64,000 nucleotides of DNA, taken from positions 2,976,001 through 3,040,000 of the forward strand of contig CM073198.1 of NCBI GenBank assembly GCA_037042915.1, read 5' to 3'. Shown piece after piece: positions 44,642 to 55,793 of the stretch. Within the stretch, counting starts at the first letter, position 1. Every line of letters begins with the position of its first letter. A model generated the notes under the pieces. It had not been told where the DNA came from, searched no databases, and saw nothing but the letters and a program-made list of their open reading frames with translations. This DNA is from Auricularia sp. M13. Its lineage: Eukaryota > Basidiomycota > Agaricomycetes > Auriculariales > Auriculariaceae. Position numbers and translations under genes: made by a program.

Positions 44642-47171
44642 GGCGGGGAAGCTGGGCTGGGGATGGTTGGCGGAGAGAGGTCAGATTAGGGGCTGGTCTT
44701 ATAGCATCGGGCAGGGCATAGATTTAGGAAAAAAGGAATGGCTGAGGCTGCGTCGGCGAGTCACAGCAATGGTCCTCCGCTGGACCGACCAAACAAACAG
44801 CTCCCGCCATCACCCTCGGTACCGAAAAAAACGTCGGCCCGCCGCCCGCCCCTGCGCTTCCAGGCACGTAAGCGTGCGATCGATGGCCCAGAACCCCGCA
44901 TCAATCAAAAGAAGCCTTCCTTCGCTTATGGGCGCGCCGCCGCCCGCTGCCATTGGCCGCGCCCAAGTCATGCGGCGGTCCCGCCACTATCCCGACGTGG
45001 CGTCCCGCACCAGGCGGACCCCCATTCGTCGCGAGCTGCCTATCTTCCACGCATGCAGAGCATAGCCCATCGACCGCCCCATAGATGACTGCAGATAGCA
45101 AGGCCCGTCCGCCGCTGGCGCTCCCCGTCCTCGTTCGCCTGTGCTGAAAAGCCTCCGCTGTCGCCGGCGAAGTCTGCCCGGAGGGGTGGTTGTTGCCACC
45201 CCGTGCCGTCGGTGGCAAAACGTGGTCATGCGTCGCAGCATGACTCCCTCTCGCATGTCCTACCAGGTTCCCCAGAGAAGCAGCTTGTCGGCAGTGCGCA
45301 GCCCACATCAAGTCGGCCCGCCGCGGCGCCAAACTGGGACGAGCGCTCGCAGTGACTGCGCAGGCAACAATGGCTCTCCCTAGTCTGCTTCACACTGGCG
45401 CGCAAGCCGCCTGCGCAGTGTCTCACACACGGCTTGGATGCCAGAGTGCCATTAGAGAAAGCTCCGAATCGTACGAGGCCCCAAGAATGCGCAGTCCGCG
45501 GTGAATGTGTTTCGCACGAACGGTTGCTGGACCTGCGCTACGTATGCGGACGCGCAGTACGCGTCCGTCGGTCAGTTATATCCGCCATACGCACATGTTC
45601 TTCCGTGGGATTTTTTTCGTCCGTGAGGCAGCACTCTTGTGGGACTGTGCATGCGTGAGCCTGTCGTCACGCCGCAGCCCGATCGTCTTGGTGAGAGTTT
45701 ATGGTCCTGAGTCACTACCTCGTTCTCACCTATATATGTATTATTACACGAGTCTCAGCTACCTACCTACCAGCCCACTTCTCGCAGGGGCTTAGCCATC
45801 GGCGGGCCTGACTATGGTAAGCAATTGCAAGAGTTTTGCGGCAACGCAGATGAGCATTGACACATACCATGTTCTCACGAGCCATATATATATGCCGCCA
45901 CATCTCAGGCGGCCTTGCTTGAGAGCTCCCGCGATTGCGCGGCGAACATCGGCGAGCCTCAGGCTGCAGTATATTGAACGCATCGCCCGCCTAGTCATGG
46001 TGCGGCCATCCGCTAACCTTGCGATGAGTGACAGCCTCCGATAGCTCTCCGTTGAGTGACACGCAATAGGAGTAGCATCTTATGATTGAACAGTGGCTTG
46101 AGCAGGTAGAAGGTGGTGTGTAGCCCCCAACTGGCAATATTGTGGCAATGTCCATGCCTCTGAGTCGTCGTGCGACTAAGGGATGAGGGGATCTGCAATG
46201 AGGCAGCTCACCTCACTCTCTATCATGTCGATGTCGGAGGGGATCGATCCTGGTGGATCATACTGGATCTAGGAGGCTGAGAGACGACGTAGGTCATGAC
46301 CGTGATAGGTCAAGCCACGCCGGCTGTCACGATCTGCCAGAAGACCTGCCTGCGAGAGAAAGTCAATAGATATTGGGAAGGAGGCCGTTTTATGAAGGGG
46401 ATGGCTCACATATCTCACAAGGAGTCGTCGACGGTGGAGACGACGATATTGAATGAGGGGAGTGAGTCCAAGGAGGGAAAAATACCAGCACACGCAACCC
46501 ACGCCTTTTCTAGCCCTCGCGGGATTACAATTCTCATTGTCTGTATGCTTCTTAGTCACACGCCCCGACAGTTCCGGGGCGCAATCTTGGGAGAGCAGAG
46601 TCACTTCGGTCCCGCGTTTCGTCGGCAGCCGAATTCTGCCGCCAGATCCTCGTGCAATTGCCATGTTTAGGCCTATCAGTAGCGCCGCGCAATGGGAACC
46701 TATCAGGTTCTTCTCAAGACACCGTTCAGAAGGCTCCAGCGGCGTTTGGAGAGACAGGTGACATCTGTCACTTCATGCAGTATGACTCCCACTCCCATGA
46801 CAGTGAGTTTCCCGATTATACTACTTTCCCACTGCATTCAGGCAAGGATTTGCGCCCTACCGGCTAGAGTAGCATTTGAACGCGTTTAACAACTTCCTCT
46901 GCGCTCGGGAGAGCATAGGCATGAATCGGAAATGCAACTCAGACGTTGTTTGACTCTGAGTGCTTGAGAGATAGATTTTTTTGCCTGCTGTTAATGATAC
47001 TGGAAGGACTATCTTCTTCTTCTCGCCGCTCGCGTTGAGTGGGCGCTGATGGAAACCGACATCACGTGCTTTCCGGTTGGCGGAGTCTGAACATCGCGGT
47101 TCCATCCCTTGACTTCGCGTCAACAGCACACACTCACCCGCACATTCTGCGCCGCTTTGGCAAGGCCACAC
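44642..47171. other. Gene-poor divergent intergenic region, 2.5 kb
   Basis: Separates the DUF6699 gene (minus) from the FHA protein (plus) and holds no ORF with family features. Two AT-rich tracts (TATATATGTATTATTA near 45731 and ATATATATAT near 45884) stand out in the GC-rich background and could be promoter elements or remnants of an undetected transcript. Frames over 44.7-45.4 kb are open on both strands because of base composition only. Confidence 0.45.
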
Positions 47172-50100
47172 ATGGACAATTCGGTGGTTGGGAACTATGG
47201 AACGCTGCGCCTGATGAAGAAGAACGGGCAAGGCTTCGTGGCCGCGTATCCCATCGACGACGACGAGATCACGTTCGGGCGCGGTTCGTCCTGCGACGTC
47301 CGCCTATACTACAGCTGGGTTAGCCCAGTGCAGTGCAAACTCTTCTTTGACGACCGCAAGGTGCGTCGAACGTGCTTGCACCATGCGCAGTTGCTTACCC
47401 CGCACTGTCCAGGCCATGCTTACGGTGCTCGGCGCGAATGGCGTCGTTATCGACGGCTGTCAAGTCTTGCCTACCGAGTCTGGTCAGCCAGCCACCGTGC
47501 CACTGAACAACGGTTCGCGCATCGTCATCAACACGAAGCAGTTCGTGTTCGAGTACCCGCCAAAGGAGATGCGCGCCGCCCTCATCAACACGCCGCGCCC
47601 CAGTCCCAAGAAGACGCGTCGCTCGCTGCGCCTGTCGATGATCCAGACGAACCAGGTCTTCTCGCCGCTCAGGAACGTGCATTCTGCGCCGCAAGACGAG
47701 CAGATAGCCGCTCTGACCAGCCCGGTTCGGCCCTTCAAGCGCGACCTTCGCGACGAGCAGGAAGTCGTCATGGTAGACGGGGACATCAATAATGCCGTCG
47801 TGGTTGAAGAGGATCGCGACCTCATCGTGCTCGAGGAGGTCAACCTTCCGCCAGTACAGGTGTGCTTGCTTTGTCTCCGTGTGCGAAGCCCAAACTGACG
47901 CGTGTACAAGGTGGCTCCTCCGACTCCGACTCCTGCAGGCCGGCGCATCTCTTTTGCGACGGCTGACAACCTTCGCACGCCTCCACCTAACGCGCGCCGT
48001 CGGTCGAACTTCAATCTTCACAAGGCGGTCTTGTTGCGCTCGGCGCAGAAGGTCCACGAGAAGCAGGCAGAGGAAAAGAGGAAAATGAGGAACATGAGGT
48101 CGAATTGGCCGTCAGTCCCGAACGAGAACTTGGTCCGCCTTCCGACGAGTCTGACTCGGACGATGAAAAAGCTCCAAACTCTGTGAGCACCGCAATAGCC
48201 CTGGGTTCCACTCGATCTAATATATTTTCAGGGCTCAAACCCGCTGGCTTCGCTACGAGCTGGCTTGGACGTGATCAAGGGCGTTTTGGGCGCAAGAGCA
48301 CTGAGGGTTCCGCCGAACCGAAAGTCACGTCTCAAGACGAGGAACCAATGGACCAAGATGGGAGCGACAGCGATTCTGATCGTAAGGACTGTGATTTTCC
48401 GGCGTTCTTTATTGACTCGAGTAGAAGATGTCGTCCTTGACTATGGCGTTGCTGACGGCGCTACTGCTGATGAGGAGTCTACGACTCCCTCCACCACTAT
48501 CCCTTCGGCATTCCCTGGCGAAGTGGTGTGTGACAGCGAAAATTGTCGTATGATGACTGACTAGCAATCAGAATCCCTTCTACACGCCACAGCCATTATC
48601 ACGTCGCATGGACATCCGAGCAGGCATGATTACAGGCCCGCGTCGAGTCCCAGTAGATAGCGCCACGGACGACGCAGACGTAGTCCAGGAAAGGCGTGGT
48701 TTCAGCCTCGGCGGAGCCCAGCGTGTACGCGTTGTCGAGCCCTGGAAATTGGCGCAGATTCAGGCGGTGCGTAGAGACTCATCGGAAGCTCGATATATCC
48801 CTCATTCTTTTGTAGGACTCCGCGACGCAAGCGTCAATCCCCGCATCCCAACAGACCAGCAGAGCTACGAATGCCGGCGACGAGGACGCTCAAGTTGTGA
48901 TCGATAGGATGAAGGGCAAAGTTGAAGAAATGCGCAGGAAAAGCATCGCAAGGCGCGAACGCAACAGCCTCGCTGGTGGACGTGGCCTCTTCGACCTTCA
49001 GCCCATGCCTTCTCCCGCAGCGATCCAAAGGCTCCCGTCCCCAACGCGCAATCAGCCAGCGTCCGATGTAATCATGGAGGATGCCACCAGTAAGTCGCAC
49101 GAGACCGAGGGTGCTGCTGCGTCGCCAACTGGAGCGCCGTCGCTTTACCCATCACTACCGACCATCGACTTCTCAGGCCGTAGGCCGCGTTCGCCTGTCA
49201 AGGCCGTCCCTGCAACTCCCGTTCTTTCCGGTGTCCGCGAGCTTTTCGCGACCGTCGCTCCCGCCGAAACGCCCACTTTATCTGGGGTTAAGGATCTTTT
49301 CAAGATGCCGGCAATTCGTACTGTTCCTGCTACTCCAGCTCTTCAGGCAGCCAGTGAAATGTTTGCGGAGGAGGAGGCAGCCAGTGCTTCCAATGGGACG
49401 GAACATGACGATGCTATTCCTCAACGCCCGGCTGCACGTATTACCCGTTCTAAGCCAGTCAGCAACTCGTCAAGCAGCACTGCTGCTGAGGATACGGAGA
49501 GTAGCATCGATGTTGATGGAGCTCCCGGGAAACCTGCAAGTGGCGCTCCCATCCGTCCGGCACGCAAGGGAAGACGTCCTACTCCCGAGGCCGACGCTCC
49601 AGCGTCAGAGGTAATGTCATATTTCCCTGCCTGTATCACCAAGCTAAGTGATGAATGTATAGATTCTAAGTGGCAAAACCAAGAGAAGCGCCGTCCAAAC
49701 TCGAGTGAGTAATTGCTATCCATAGTTGGACAGTAACTAAGAATTTATCATAGACGCTCGAGCCATCTGAATCAGGCGAGGATGAGCTCCTCCTTGAAGC
49801 TGCACCTCAGGCGACCAAGACGACGCGCGCCCGACGCGCGCCTGTATCCACGGACGATGATTCGCAGAGACCTGCATCTCGCATCGCTCGCCCGACTAAG
49901 TCGAAGGCCAGTGCGTCCGTTCAGGAACCCTCTACGGCCCCCGAAGCAAAGAAACCGGCTCGAGCGACACGATCGGTCGACAAAGGAACCGAATTGAATG
50001 TACCAGTCGCGACAAAGACATCGCGTCGCACACGCACTCCGGAGGTAGAGTCTGCCCAAGAGGAGGTGCCCAAGAAGGCACGGACTGCCACGAAGATGAC

Positions 50101-50293
50101 CACCGCGCGCAAAGTATCCGCGCCTGTCGCTGACAAGGAAAATGACGAGGCCTCGTCGACGGGCGAGCTTGACGCTGCTTCGCTGAAGCCTGCTTCCAAG
50201 CGGCGAGTTGCTGCGAAGACTGCGAAATCCTCTCCTGCTGATGCTCCTGTGGAGGCGGCACCCCGAGTCACACGCTCTAGGATGCGCAAGTAG
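47172..50293 (+). CDS. FHA-domain protein with RVxF motif and Lys/Arg-rich tail (Ki-67-like layout)
   Basis: Probably a nuclear or chromosomal phosphopeptide-binding protein. The FHA domain fills the first ~110 residues (EITFGRGSSCDVRLYYSWVSPVQCKL, in two exons). A PP1-docking-like motif RRISFAT lies near residue 223. SNPLASLRAGLDVIKG is next, then a weak repeat (VLSGVRELF, TLSGVKDLF, TPALQAASEMF; 49220-49370), and a C-terminal ~250 residues rich in Lys, Arg, Thr and Pro (TRSKPVSN, RVTRSRMRK end). About ten exons, about 930 residues. Frame breaks at AAAA 48074-48077 and GGG 48279-48281 are healed by one base each (EEKEENEEHE, IKGRFGRKSTEG). FHA plus RVxF plus a basic repeat tail recalls vertebrate Ki-67, but homology outside the FHA is not established. 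Confidence 0.72.
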
Positions 50294-50431
50294 CTGAGCT
50301 TGCTCCTACATCTCATGAATTTCACTCTGCCATCTTCTAGTTTTGTCCTCTTGGCGAACGATTCGCGTGTACTTTATTCAAAAAATCTGTATGTAGACGA
50401 GGTGAAGAATGTTTATGAACACACATATGAA

Positions 50432-51668
50432 TCATTCCGAACGGATTTTGCGAGGACCGCGGCGTTCGGGAATGGATAGTTCAAGGCGCAGGACAGTGGC
50501 ATTCATACCCAAGATGGTTAAACCATTCCTCTGACGGACACGCGGCTCCCACCTAATTAACGCGTTTAGCTAGGCGACGCTGTCAATAACAGCGGTACTC
50601 ACCCTTCAGGAAGCCTTTCCTCTTTTCTGTTTTGTAATCAGCAGTCAAACATAAAGTTGAGCGGCACACAGACAATATCACAGTCAAATCGTCCACACGA
50701 CCGCCGAAGATGGTGAGCAAGGTAGATGTGTCTGAAGATTGGCCGTCAGTTTGTATACCAAGGTAGGCAGGTCTAGGCGGTATTCACTGCTAGATCCAAA
50801 CAGCTTGTGGAAAAAGCTGAAAGTAAACTGGCCATTCGTTGCCCGCGAGTGGTTGCGTCGCTCGGCGGAGATACGCGCCAAATCGTCGATAGTGAGACGA
50901 GCATGTCCCTTGACATCTTTTCCTGAAGCGCATGCAAGTAGCTGGTCGACGAGATCTTGGGCGGGCACCGATTGGTCGGGTTGGCGTGTCACATCGTAGC
51001 CTGTATTTAGAGATCATTAAAAATTCACGAGGATCATTGGTGGTTTAATTACGGGTCAGGCTGGCGTCGTGCGAGATACCATTGTGGACCGCCAGATCTT
51101 CGAGGTCGAATGTATCGTATTTGTAGCTCTTCTGGAGCATCTGGAAGAGGCAGATCGGACGCTTATACGGAAACGATGGCGAAAGAAACATACCTCGGCA
51201 ACATAGTTCAGAGTGAAGTAACAGAACGAGTTGGAGAAGTTGAATGTATCGTGTAATAGAGGCCCGAGGGTACTGAGAGGAATGCCGCGGCCATCGCGGG
51301 GAATTATGCCTTCGTCGTCGTCGTCGAATCAGCACGACAATGTCAAATCCGCCATTCATTTACCATGGTTAGCTGAAGAGCGCGATCAGCTAGCTAACCA
51401 TCGCGAGGAGGTAAAATCTACCCATAGCATTGAGAGCAGGGCATGGGCTGCGGCTGTCGGTCTTCCTGGGGGGCTCAAATGGAGGCCACAATCCAGCATG
51501 CCCTGGTCGTCCCTCGGCGACGACAAAGCCTATCTTCTTCTTGGGAGTCAAGACGTTCTCTAGCTGGAGAAGTCCATCCCAACCGAGGATAAACGCCGTA
51601 CGCAGCTGCGAAAGTAGCAAATCCTGAAGGCCAAAATAGATGCGAGTCAAGGCGTTCACAACAAACAT
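50432..51668 (-). CDS. Heme-thiolate peroxidase (chloroperoxidase/UPO family)
   Basis: Secreted or vesicular heme-thiolate enzyme that uses H2O2 for halogenation or oxygenation. Conserved signatures are PCPALNAMANHGIIPRDGRG (heme-ligand Cys in PCP), GPLLHDTFNFSNSFCYFTLN, LAVHNGISHDASLTR, LLACASGKD, LTIDDLARISAERRNHSRAT, FSFFHKLFGSSS, LLTIFGGRVDDL and LPEGWEPRVRQRNGLTI. The metal/acid motif is SHD, where short UPOs have EHD. The start ATG at 51668 gives a 60-residue N-terminal part (MFVVNALTRIYFGLQDLL) that is only moderately hydrophobic, so the signal sequence is unclear. Seven introns fit; the frame is unbroken to the TGA at 50432. About 310 residues. Confidence 0.85.
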
Positions 51669-52073
51669 GGTCGCAAGAGAGTCGAAGACGAGAGCAAAGG
51701 AATGCAAGACTTTGGCTCGTCTATAGCTGATATAACTGCAGCCTAGGGCTTCTAGACCGCGCGCCTTTGCTGTCAAGGGTCGCAGACATGGACGCGCTAT
51801 TCAGTGCGCCGGTCCGGGGAAGTCACTTTGCGGTTTCAGACGACGCCCGGCGCGGATAGGCACAGAGGAATCGTGAGCTAAGCCTGGTTAGAGAATGCTA
51901 TAAGGCCCAGAGAGAGACGATGCTGCGAGTACGTGCGATGATCGACTTTGCATTCTGTCCATGTCGATGGCAGGAAACACGGTGTGCTGAATTTCAAGCG
52001 CCGTCACCGCGTCCAGACCGAACGCTCTAAGCCAGTTCTTCTACCTCGCGCCCAAGCCCTACTACGCGCCGTC

Positions 52074-52581
52074 ATGCGCGAAGTCGTCGTCGAGCCTGGT
52101 CCCGAAACGTGGGGCCAGAAGGGCCTGCGCAAAATGAAGCAGCAGCCTCTTGTTCCTCTCGGTTCGTCATTGCCCACCGCATTCACACTTGCACTCATAG
52201 CGTCCGCCAGGCATTCTTGCGACGACGGTTGCCCTGATCGGAGCTACACGTACTCTCAACAGCAAAGGCCGTGATAAAGCAACGTTTAACCGTTGGCTGC
52301 GTTTCCGGGTCATTGCGCAGGGCCTCACAGTCGCCGCGTGCGTGGCTGGCTCATACGTATATGGCTTGGAGGCGAAGAAACAGAAGGCGCTTGAGGAAGA
52401 CGCTAGAAAGCAGAGCGACGTCGAGCGCGAGCGCGCTCGGTTCCAGGAGGCCCTCGCGCATGCGGAAGAGATGCAACGGATCGAAGATGAGGCGACGAAA
52501 CAGAACACGCGCACCGTCGCGGCTTCCACGCCTTCAGCTTCGGCACCACAGAACAAATCCTCCTGGTGGTGGTGGAAGTGA
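52074..52581 (+). CDS. RCF1: RCF1/HIG1-domain respiratory supercomplex factor
   Basis: An inner-mitochondrial-membrane protein that helps cytochrome c oxidase join supercomplexes. The HIG1 domain is clear: GLRKMKQQPLVPLG, ILATTVALIGATRTL (span 1), FNRWLRFRVIAQGLTVAACVAG (span 2) and SYVYG. A charged coiled-coil tail (EEDARKQSDVERERARFQEAL) and an end with a Trp run (SSWWWWK) complete it. One intron (about 52162-52210). The start at 52074 (MREVVVEPGPETWGQKG) is the only in-frame ATG near the domain; an upstream exon cannot be excluded. About 150 residues. Confidence 0.8.
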
Positions 52582-53091
52582 ATGTTCTATGCTCTGCATG
52601 TGTACTTGTACGTTCATTGCAATCGCATCTCACAACTCAAGTTGCCCGTCGCAGTTTTGTCCCATAATTCCCACACGTTTCCGTGCTCGGCACGTCCTGC
52701 AGCCCGCCTTCATATTATAGGCGTGCAGCCGCCTGGTACAGGGCGCGTAGCACCATGAGGGCCGCACCCACACTGAGACCGACATGTTCTCGATCCCCCT
52801 TGTCTCTTTGGCCACATGGGTTCTTCCTCCGGCCATCTAATCAGATAGCTAGCCGTCGCGGTTGAAGTTGTCTATCGGAGGGGGTGACTGTGTATTGGCT
52901 CGCCGCACCTCGCTTGCAAATCTTAGCCACGGAAGAAGCTCAATTTGCGAAGACATCTTATCAGATGATCGGTCCCCCGCCCACTCCCTCGAGTGCCCTG
53001 CGGGATGCCACCTCCCCGAATCCGAAATAGGGAGATAAGCAGCACGCATATAAGGTCCCTCGACTGGTCAGGCCGCCGTCGCCGTCTCTTC
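52582..53091 (+). promoter_or_regulatory. RCF1 3' flank and ferric reductase promoter, with GATA-type sites
   Basis: A TATAAGG element at 53049-53055 lies 37 bp before the ferric reductase ATG. On the minus strand at 52958-52966 there is ATCTGATAA, an exact match to the ATCWGATAA target of iron-responsive GATA factors (Urbs1/SreA type). AGATAAG occurs near 53031, and ATCAGATAG (one mismatch) at 52840-52848. The same 9-mer also occurs at 22043-22051 and 28347-28355, so its presence alone is weak evidence. Confidence 0.4.
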
Positions 53092-55525
53092 ATGGAGTAC
53101 CTATTGAAGCGCAGCAGCAACAAGACGCCAGGGCTTCCGCCGCCCTCAATGGAAGCACTGTGCGTTCCCTCTAGCTGGTGTCGGATGTGCACTGATAATC
53201 CCGTAGGGCTTACCGGCACAAGGCGGTCAGTTGTTCGATCTCCACCCCCTTAATCTCCCGATTACACTGATTCTCATATTCTTGTTGTCCCGCGCCAGGA
53301 TCTCCTGCGGCCCAAATGGATCTTCTACGCCATCGTCGCGTACATCGCCCTCGCCATGATCGTCCGATTCGTATTTGCATCCAGCGCGTGGCTTCGCCTG
53401 AGACGTCTCCGCGGACTCTCCTCTTCCACCGTCGCCAACTCACAAGAATTTGGGGGCCCTGTGCAACAACGCGTTTCTCTGCGGCGCCTTCCTTCGGCTC
53501 TGGTCGCGGTCTTTCGTACGGTAGCCTACCGTTGGAAGGTTCCCTTTGGCGATTGGCACCACATGAATGGGTTGACTCTCTTCACCGCCATCGCCTACAT
53601 GACGGTCTTGTTCACGCTGTCCTTCTCGAACGGTAAGCATATTTCCCGTGCCTCAGGAAATCAACCCGTGCTAAAAACATGGCTCCAGCGCAGCATAATG
53701 ATCCCAATTTGTGGGCCAATCGTGTTTCCCATGTCGCGAGTTTACAGTGGACATTCGTTGTCGCCTTATCCGGTGAAGCGAATTTCTGAGCATTCATTCG
53801 GTGGGTCCTGATCATGTTGCAGGCAAAAACAATATCATTTCCTTATTAACGGGCATATCATACGAAAAGGTCTGCACGCCGTCCCTAAATAGGGCTAGTA
53901 ACTCACAAGTTTCAGCTCAACATCATGCACCGAATCGCCGCGCGCTCAGTCCTGGTGGTAGCATGGGCTCACGGATTCGGTCGTATTCGCATCAGGCACG
54001 TCAGCGAGGTTTTCTAAGGTGACCCATTCTGACCAGTAGTACAGGCTGATTGGGCCTGATTCTATGAAGGAAGTGCACCATTTGTTAGGTCTTGTCAGGT
54101 CGGTTTCATTTCCTCCCGCTGTGTGCTGTCTTGTCCTAATGCACGCGTTTCCAGCGGTATTGCCTATCTTTTCGTCTTTTTCCTGTCTCTGCGACCAGTG
54201 AGAAAGTGGGCGTACGACTTCTTCCTCCCGGTACATATCGTCTTGGTCCTGTACGTTGATTCGCACACTGAGATTGACGCGTATTGATCGCCACCAGCCT
54301 CACGATCATATCCGGCTATTACCACAGCTTCAAGTGCGCCATGTTCTCTCTCAAATTTCACAATGATCTGACAAATATTCTAGTTTCAAGTACTACATGT
54401 GGTCTACCTTTGTGGTCTGGGGATTCGACCGCCTGTGCCGTTTCTTGCATGTTGTGTACGCCAATCGCCTCTGGAGACTTCTCCTGCTACGCAAGAGCAG
54501 CGCCATGATTGGCCAGGTCGAATTACTTGGTGATGATGCAATTCGCCTCACCTTGAAGCGTCACATCCCATGGTCTCCGGGACACCATGTCTATGTCATC
54601 ATCCCCGTCGTTTCGCGTTGGCCGCTGGAAGCCCACCCGTTCTCCATCGCAACCCACCCTCACGAAATGCAGGCCGAGGACGCGGATGGCAAGCGAGTCG
54701 TGCTCATCGTCCGTCCGCGAGGCGGGTTGACAAAGCGACTGGCGGACCGACTCGAAGTTGGGAAGCCCGAGGAGCTCACGGTTCTCGTCGATGGGCCTTA
54801 TGGTAGCCCACCGTCGGTTATCTCGTTCCCTACCGTGGTCTTGATTGCTGGTCAGTTTATCTGTGGCTTTTCCGAACTTCTCGTCTGACAATATTGGGCA
54901 GGTGGCACCGGAGCGTCTTACACGATGTCATATCTGCTCGACATTATTCAGTGAGCTCGCCTCCTTTTTGCTGCCTTGAAGCTGAATATAGTGCGCGCAG
55001 TAATGTTAAAAGGCACAACTGCGCCACCAGGCGCGTCGTGTTTGTGTGGGCTGTAAAAGCGCGCTGTATGTCCATCCCTCTCGTTGTTGCATCCCGTCTC
55101 ACGCTTGATCGCAGCCAACCTTGATTGGTATTCCGGAATGTTGGAGGCCATCGCGGCCAATGTTCCCGACTCCCTCTCGCTCGACATTCACATCTACGTT
55201 ACGCAACAGGATGACGGCAAGTCTGAAAGCAGCCAGGACGATCACGAGAAGCCAGCGTCTCCCACGCCTTTCCGCCTTTCGCACGGACGCCCCGACGTCG
55301 CAAGGATTATTTCGGACGAAGTCACATCTACGACGGACGTTGTCTCTGTTGGAGGTTCGTAAAATTTTCGATGCCACTATTTGCCGTTCATAGTCGACGC
55401 AGTGTCTGGGCCGATGGAGATGGCGATGACCGCCTCGCCACGCCTTGCAAACCTTCGGCTTCTCTAGCGTCCTGAAAGGCGGCGCTGTCATCGATGCGCA
55501 TTTCGAGATGTTCACCAACACGTAG
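53092..55525 (+). CDS. Ferric reductase-like transmembrane flavocytochrome (FRE family)
   Basis: Plasma-membrane NADPH-dependent metalloreductase that reduces Fe3+ or Cu2+ outside the cell. The start is ATG 53092. The N-terminal membrane part (WIFYAIVAYIALAMIVRFVF, LTLFTAIAYMTVLFTLSF) leads to the ferric reductase domain with bis-heme His residues (NIMHRIAARSVLVVAWAHG, EVHHLLGLVSG, FLPVHIVLVL, YYHSFK). The FAD domain has HPFSIATHP (FAD motif), IVRPRGGLTKRL and VDGPYGSP. The NADPH motif is VLIAGGTGASYTMS. About 11 introns. A frame change near 55435 separates GPMEMAMT from the expected end LQTFGFSSVLKGGA. The shorter frame would stop at 55467. About 600 residues. Confidence 0.85.
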
Positions 55526-55793
55526 GCAACGGCACGTAGACCTCATCCCATTTGTTGCTGGATGCCGCACAAAACGTTGACAATACATGGGTTTCCCACT
55601 TACCTACATACGATTTGAACTGAACGTTTGAACGTCCAAACAGTCCGCCGAAGAGATACAAACAAACAAGCATTGAGATGTTCACGCACTTGCGACTGAC
55701 AATCGCAAATTGCATTGCAGTTATTATTCCAGAGTACAATATGAGCGATCCGACCAAGTGTCCAGAGATTCCTTCAGGTTGAGATTCCTCATC

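Noticed and set aside
44738-45088. 116-codon plus-strand ORF upstream of the DUF6699 gene
   Set aside because: No family motif, biased Pro/Arg/Ser composition, and opposite frames are equally open, so it fits base composition rather than coding.
46269-46664. 131-codon minus-strand ORF
   Set aside because: No motif and no splice neighbours; left as intergenic.
51948-52073. Upstream extension of RCF1 to 51948
   Set aside because: That frame begins with TTG, not ATG, and the added residues do not resemble RCF1.
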